A stretch of DNA of 64,000 bases from Legionella impletisoli. GTDB lineage: Bacteria > Pseudomonadota > Gammaproteobacteria > Legionellales > Legionellaceae. The notes under the pieces are model-generated. The model saw nothing but the letters and a program-made list of their open reading frames with translations, made no database searches and was not told where the DNA came from. Shown piece after piece: positions 61,877 through 64,000 of the stretch. Position 1 is the first letter of the stretch. Every line of letters starts with the position of its first letter. Location of the stretch: NCBI RefSeq assembly GCF_900639875.1, contig NZ_CAAAIA010000004.1:124001-188000 (forward strand). Reading direction: 5' to 3'. A program made the translations under genes and the position numbers.

Positions 61877-63235
61877 TTAGCGTTTAAGTGGAACGCCAGT
61901 CATATTCACTCCAAATAATACTAATATAAGTGTTATAAAGCCCGAAAGGGCCATGCAGGATAAAGCAGCTGGAAAGCCGTATCCTAAAGGTTCAAATAAT
62001 GCATAAACACCAAAAACAACTTGTCCGCAAACGGCGCCACCTAAATGACCTAAACCGTCCGTGATTGAAATACAAGTTGCGCGAATCGTGGTTGGAAAGT
62101 GTTCCGCTGTATAGGCATACATAATCGGGATAATGGCCGCTATAGTTATAGAAGCAATAAATCCACAGGGAATGATGATCCAGGCTATTGGAAACCAACC
62201 AATGGCTAAGAGCACCAAGCTCCAAATAAAAGCCGTAGCTGCTGCAAAATATTTTCGCTGTATTCTATCGCCATAAAACACAGGAATTAAGCTACCCAGA
62301 ATAAATCCTAAGGAGCCAATAGCAATAAATTGTAAGCTCTTGGCCAGTTCAAATCCTTTATCAATCAACAATTCGGTGCTCAAAGTGAGCCAAGCGTAGT
62401 TTCCAAGATAGTAAAAAAACCAGATAGCAACAAATAAAATAAGACGGCCGCTATAAGGAGAACGTAGCATGTGAAGCATGCCATAACGAATAGGGGCTTC
62501 TTCTATCTGTGGCATGAAAGGGGGTAACTCGGTTCCCATTTTTTGTCGAGCACGCTCTTCCGCTTTCTCGACGATCTCCTTTGCTTCGAGAAATTTTCCT
62601 TGCGCGATAAGCCAGCGTGGCGACTCTGGAACCCACCAACGGGTAAACGCAATCACAAGCCCTCCAAGACTTCCTAATGCAAATAAAATCCGCCATCCCC
62701 ATTCGTAATGAGGCACAAGCCCCATACCAACAAAAGGTACCAACGCAAAACCAAGCATGCCAAAAGCCGAAGCACGGCTTGTGTATTGACCCCGATAATT
62801 TGCAGGTGCTAGCTCACCCATTATTGCAGTCACTAACGCAATTTCTGCTCCAAGACCTAAACCAGAAATAAATCGCCATACTACAAGTTGAAAAAAGGTT
62901 TGGCTAACGGCACATCCGAGTGAGCCTAAAGAGAAAAATAAAATGGAGAGGTATAAGCCTGGACGTCGTCCAAAATAATCGGCAATTCGACTATCTAGAA
63001 ACGATCCAATGATGTAACCAACTAAGCTACTGGTGATTGCCCATGCAGCCATTTCATTTGATATTTGAAAATCTTGTTCGATTTTAGGTAAAGCAATGCC
63101 AATTGAAACGATATCAAAAAATGCGAAAAAAAATCCCGCGCCTACAGAGAGTAGAACTGCGGTGGAGTAAGGCCAAACTGGAATTCTATCCAGACGATTT
63201 AAAATAATGGCGCCTTTTGAGGATTCAGACTGCAT
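61877..63235 (-). CDS. MFS transporter (sugar-porter/AAHS-like)
   Basis: A 452-residue protein with 12 predicted membrane segments. The loop after TM2 reads DSRIADYFGRRPGLYLS (motif A with D-x-x-G-R-R), TM4 has RFISGLGLGAEIALVTAIMG, and the central region has VPESPRWLIAQGKFLEAKEI, the PESPRWL motif shared by sugar-porter and aromatic-acid symporters. The motif after TM10 (YTAEHFPTTIRATCIS) also fits. Substrate is unknown; a carboxylate or sugar is plausible. AAGGAG lies 5 nt before ATG 63235, which fixes the start (GTG 63241 is less likely). Single gene facing the same way as its neighbours. Confidence 0.85.
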   Translation of the reverse strand: MQSESSKGAIILNRLDRIPVWPYSTAVLLSVGAGFFFAFFDIVSIGIALPKIEQDFQISNEMAAWAITSSLVGYIIGSFLDSRIADYFGRRPGLYLSILFFSLGSLGCAVSQTFFQLVVWRFISGLGLGAEIALVTAIMGELAPANYRGQYTSRASAFGMLGFALVPFVGMGLVPHYEWGWRILFALGSLGGLVIAFTRWWVPESPRWLIAQGKFLEAKEIVEKAEERARQKMGTELPPFMPQIEEAPIRYGMLHMLRSPYSGRLILFVAIWFFYYLGNYAWLTLSTELLIDKGFELAKSLQFIAIGSLGFILGSLIPVFYGDRIQRKYFAAATAFIWSLVLLAIGWFPIAWIIIPCGFIASITIAAIIPIMYAYTAEHFPTTIRATCISITDGLGHLGGAVCGQVVFGVYALFEPLGYGFPAALSCMALSGFITLILVLFGVNMTGVPLKR

Positions 63236-63316
63236 GCACACTCCTTGTTATGGCTAAGCAGAATGAATAAGCTTAACTTTTTTTTATTCGGTTTAGCAAT
63301 TGAATTGTAATCAATC

Positions 63317-64000
63317 CTATTTATCAGATGTTTGTCTTGTCAAATTTTGATTGGCAGCATCAAGAAAAGATTCCAGGGCGTTTTCTAGTGGAGTTTTGGG
63401 ATTAAAAAATCGGAATTTATTCAAAAAGGCTGAGCTGGCTCCCGCAGAGACGCCAAAAGCAAGGGCGCCTGCAACAAGCGAACCTGGCCCAGCCCAAAGA
63501 TGTGTGGCAATTCCGATTAAAGCGATAGTTAATGACAAAAAGGCCGATATAACGACAACGGCTACTTTTTTCATGATGGACCGATTGGTCGGAGCAGAAG
63601 CGTCTTTTATGGATTCATGACAGTCTTGATGAAATTTTATAATCGCCTCTTGTTTCTCTTCTAAAGTGTATTGAATCGATTGCAGGGTATCGATTAATTG
63701 TTTGGAGGCATCAATAATTGGCTTTTGTTGTTGGACTTTTAGGGGCTTGATTGCCTCATTTAACTTCAATAGTGGGTTGTATAAAATCGAACCTTTCGGC
63801 ACATTTTTTAATATAGAAGACATGGGATAAAATATGGAGGTTTCTGGTTTATCTAGAAGGGAGTTTTTATCGGCGTTCTCTACAATGTTTTTGATTTCAG
63901 CAAATAACGTATCCACATGATCATCTGCTTGGGCAGAAGTGATTATTGGCTTACGACAACGATTTTCTGCTGCAAATTGGCTTAATTGTTCACTTGAAGT
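63317..64000 (-). CDS. Membrane protein of unknown function, N-terminus beyond window
   Basis: The frame is open to the window edge (the last bases read TSSEQLSQFAAENRC in frame), so the gene starts upstream of 64000 and only its C-terminal 227 codons are here. A mostly helical, charged region with TLQSIQYTLEEKQEAII is followed by two membrane segments (VAVVVISAFLSLTIALIGIA, and SLVAGALAFGVSAGASSAF) and a short charged tail. This tail style, a long helical part ending with a two-TM hairpin, is common in Legionella-restricted proteins. I do not recognise a family. A GTG at 63916 could look like a start, but no ribosome site supports it. Confidence 0.65.
   Translation of the reverse strand, partial: TSSEQLSQFAAENRCRKPIITSAQADDHVDTLFAEIKNIVENADKNSLLDKPETSIFYPMSSILKNVPKGSILYNPLLKLNEAIKPLKVQQQKPIIDASKQLIDTLQSIQYTLEEKQEAIIKFHQDCHESIKDASAPTNRSIMKKVAVVVISAFLSLTIALIGIATHLWAGPGSLVAGALAFGVSAGASSAFLNKFRFFNPKTPLENALESFLDAANQNLTRQTSDK

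Noticed and set aside
63317..63916. Complete 199-residue protein starting at GTG 63916
   Set aside because: The frame remains open to the window end and no ribosome site precedes that GTG; the gene is more likely cut by the window edge.
1..64000. tRNA, rRNA, riboswitch or prophage attachment site
   Set aside because: I looked for cloverleaf-type arms, conserved TTCGA loops, rRNA motifs and phage genes and saw none that I could support.

Overview
The window is about 39% GC by eye, gene-dense, and most likely from a Legionella or close Legionellaceae relative. The best taxonomic marker is a Legionella-type major outer membrane protein (56220-57287). Supporting signs are several eukaryotic-like or protease-like effector candidates (TPR/WD40, ankyrin, CE-clan and calpain-like cysteine proteases), a PHB synthase, and a GGDEF-EAL protein. 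The species cannot be fixed from sequence alone.

Layout. 1-16 kb is an accessory stretch of short, mostly single-gene units: a hotdog protein with an MFS transporter, a TPR-WD40 protein, a coiled-coil protein, two paralogous small Cys-rich secreted proteins, a CE-clan cysteine protease candidate, a Bcr/CflA-type exporter, an ankyrin protein, a Wzx-like flippase and a CAP-domain protein. 16.7-17.3 kb is a non-coding repeat block (three 26-bp units, then two 176-bp units). 17-33 kb is mostly core metabolism and signalling: an LplT-PlsC-acyl-ACP synthetase fusion, a GspG-like pseudopilin beside a GGDEF-EAL protein, phaC, osmC, the coaBC-dut-phosphohexomutase run, a TPR-methyltransferase and rdgB. 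33.5-51.5 kb is one compact 18-kb leftward operon. 51.6-56 kb holds a 28-bp perfect inverted repeat, an endonuclease/phosphatase-family gene and an alpha/beta hydrolase gene split by a complete IS21-family element. 56-64 kb carries the outer membrane protein, a calpain-like protease, a response regulator, an MFS transporter and the end of a membrane protein cut by the window edge.

The highlight is the 33485-51534 operon. It encodes a giant PgsB/CapB-type Mur-ligase-like amide ligase and a membrane protein with two tandem PgsC/CapC domains. It also encodes a small secreted protein related to the soluble part of that membrane protein but keeping His/Glu metal-ligand candidates, two large periplasmic beta-domain proteins, a probable outer-membrane barrel protein, and a CHASE2-GAF-PAS sensor at the front. 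The genes overlap by 4-17 nt or lie within about 40 nt. I read it as a Gram-negative poly-gamma-glutamate-like polymer synthesis, trimming and export system with its own periplasm-to-surface path and no CapA/PgsA. The ligase and CapC assignments rest on motifs visible here; the polymer identity and export route are inference.
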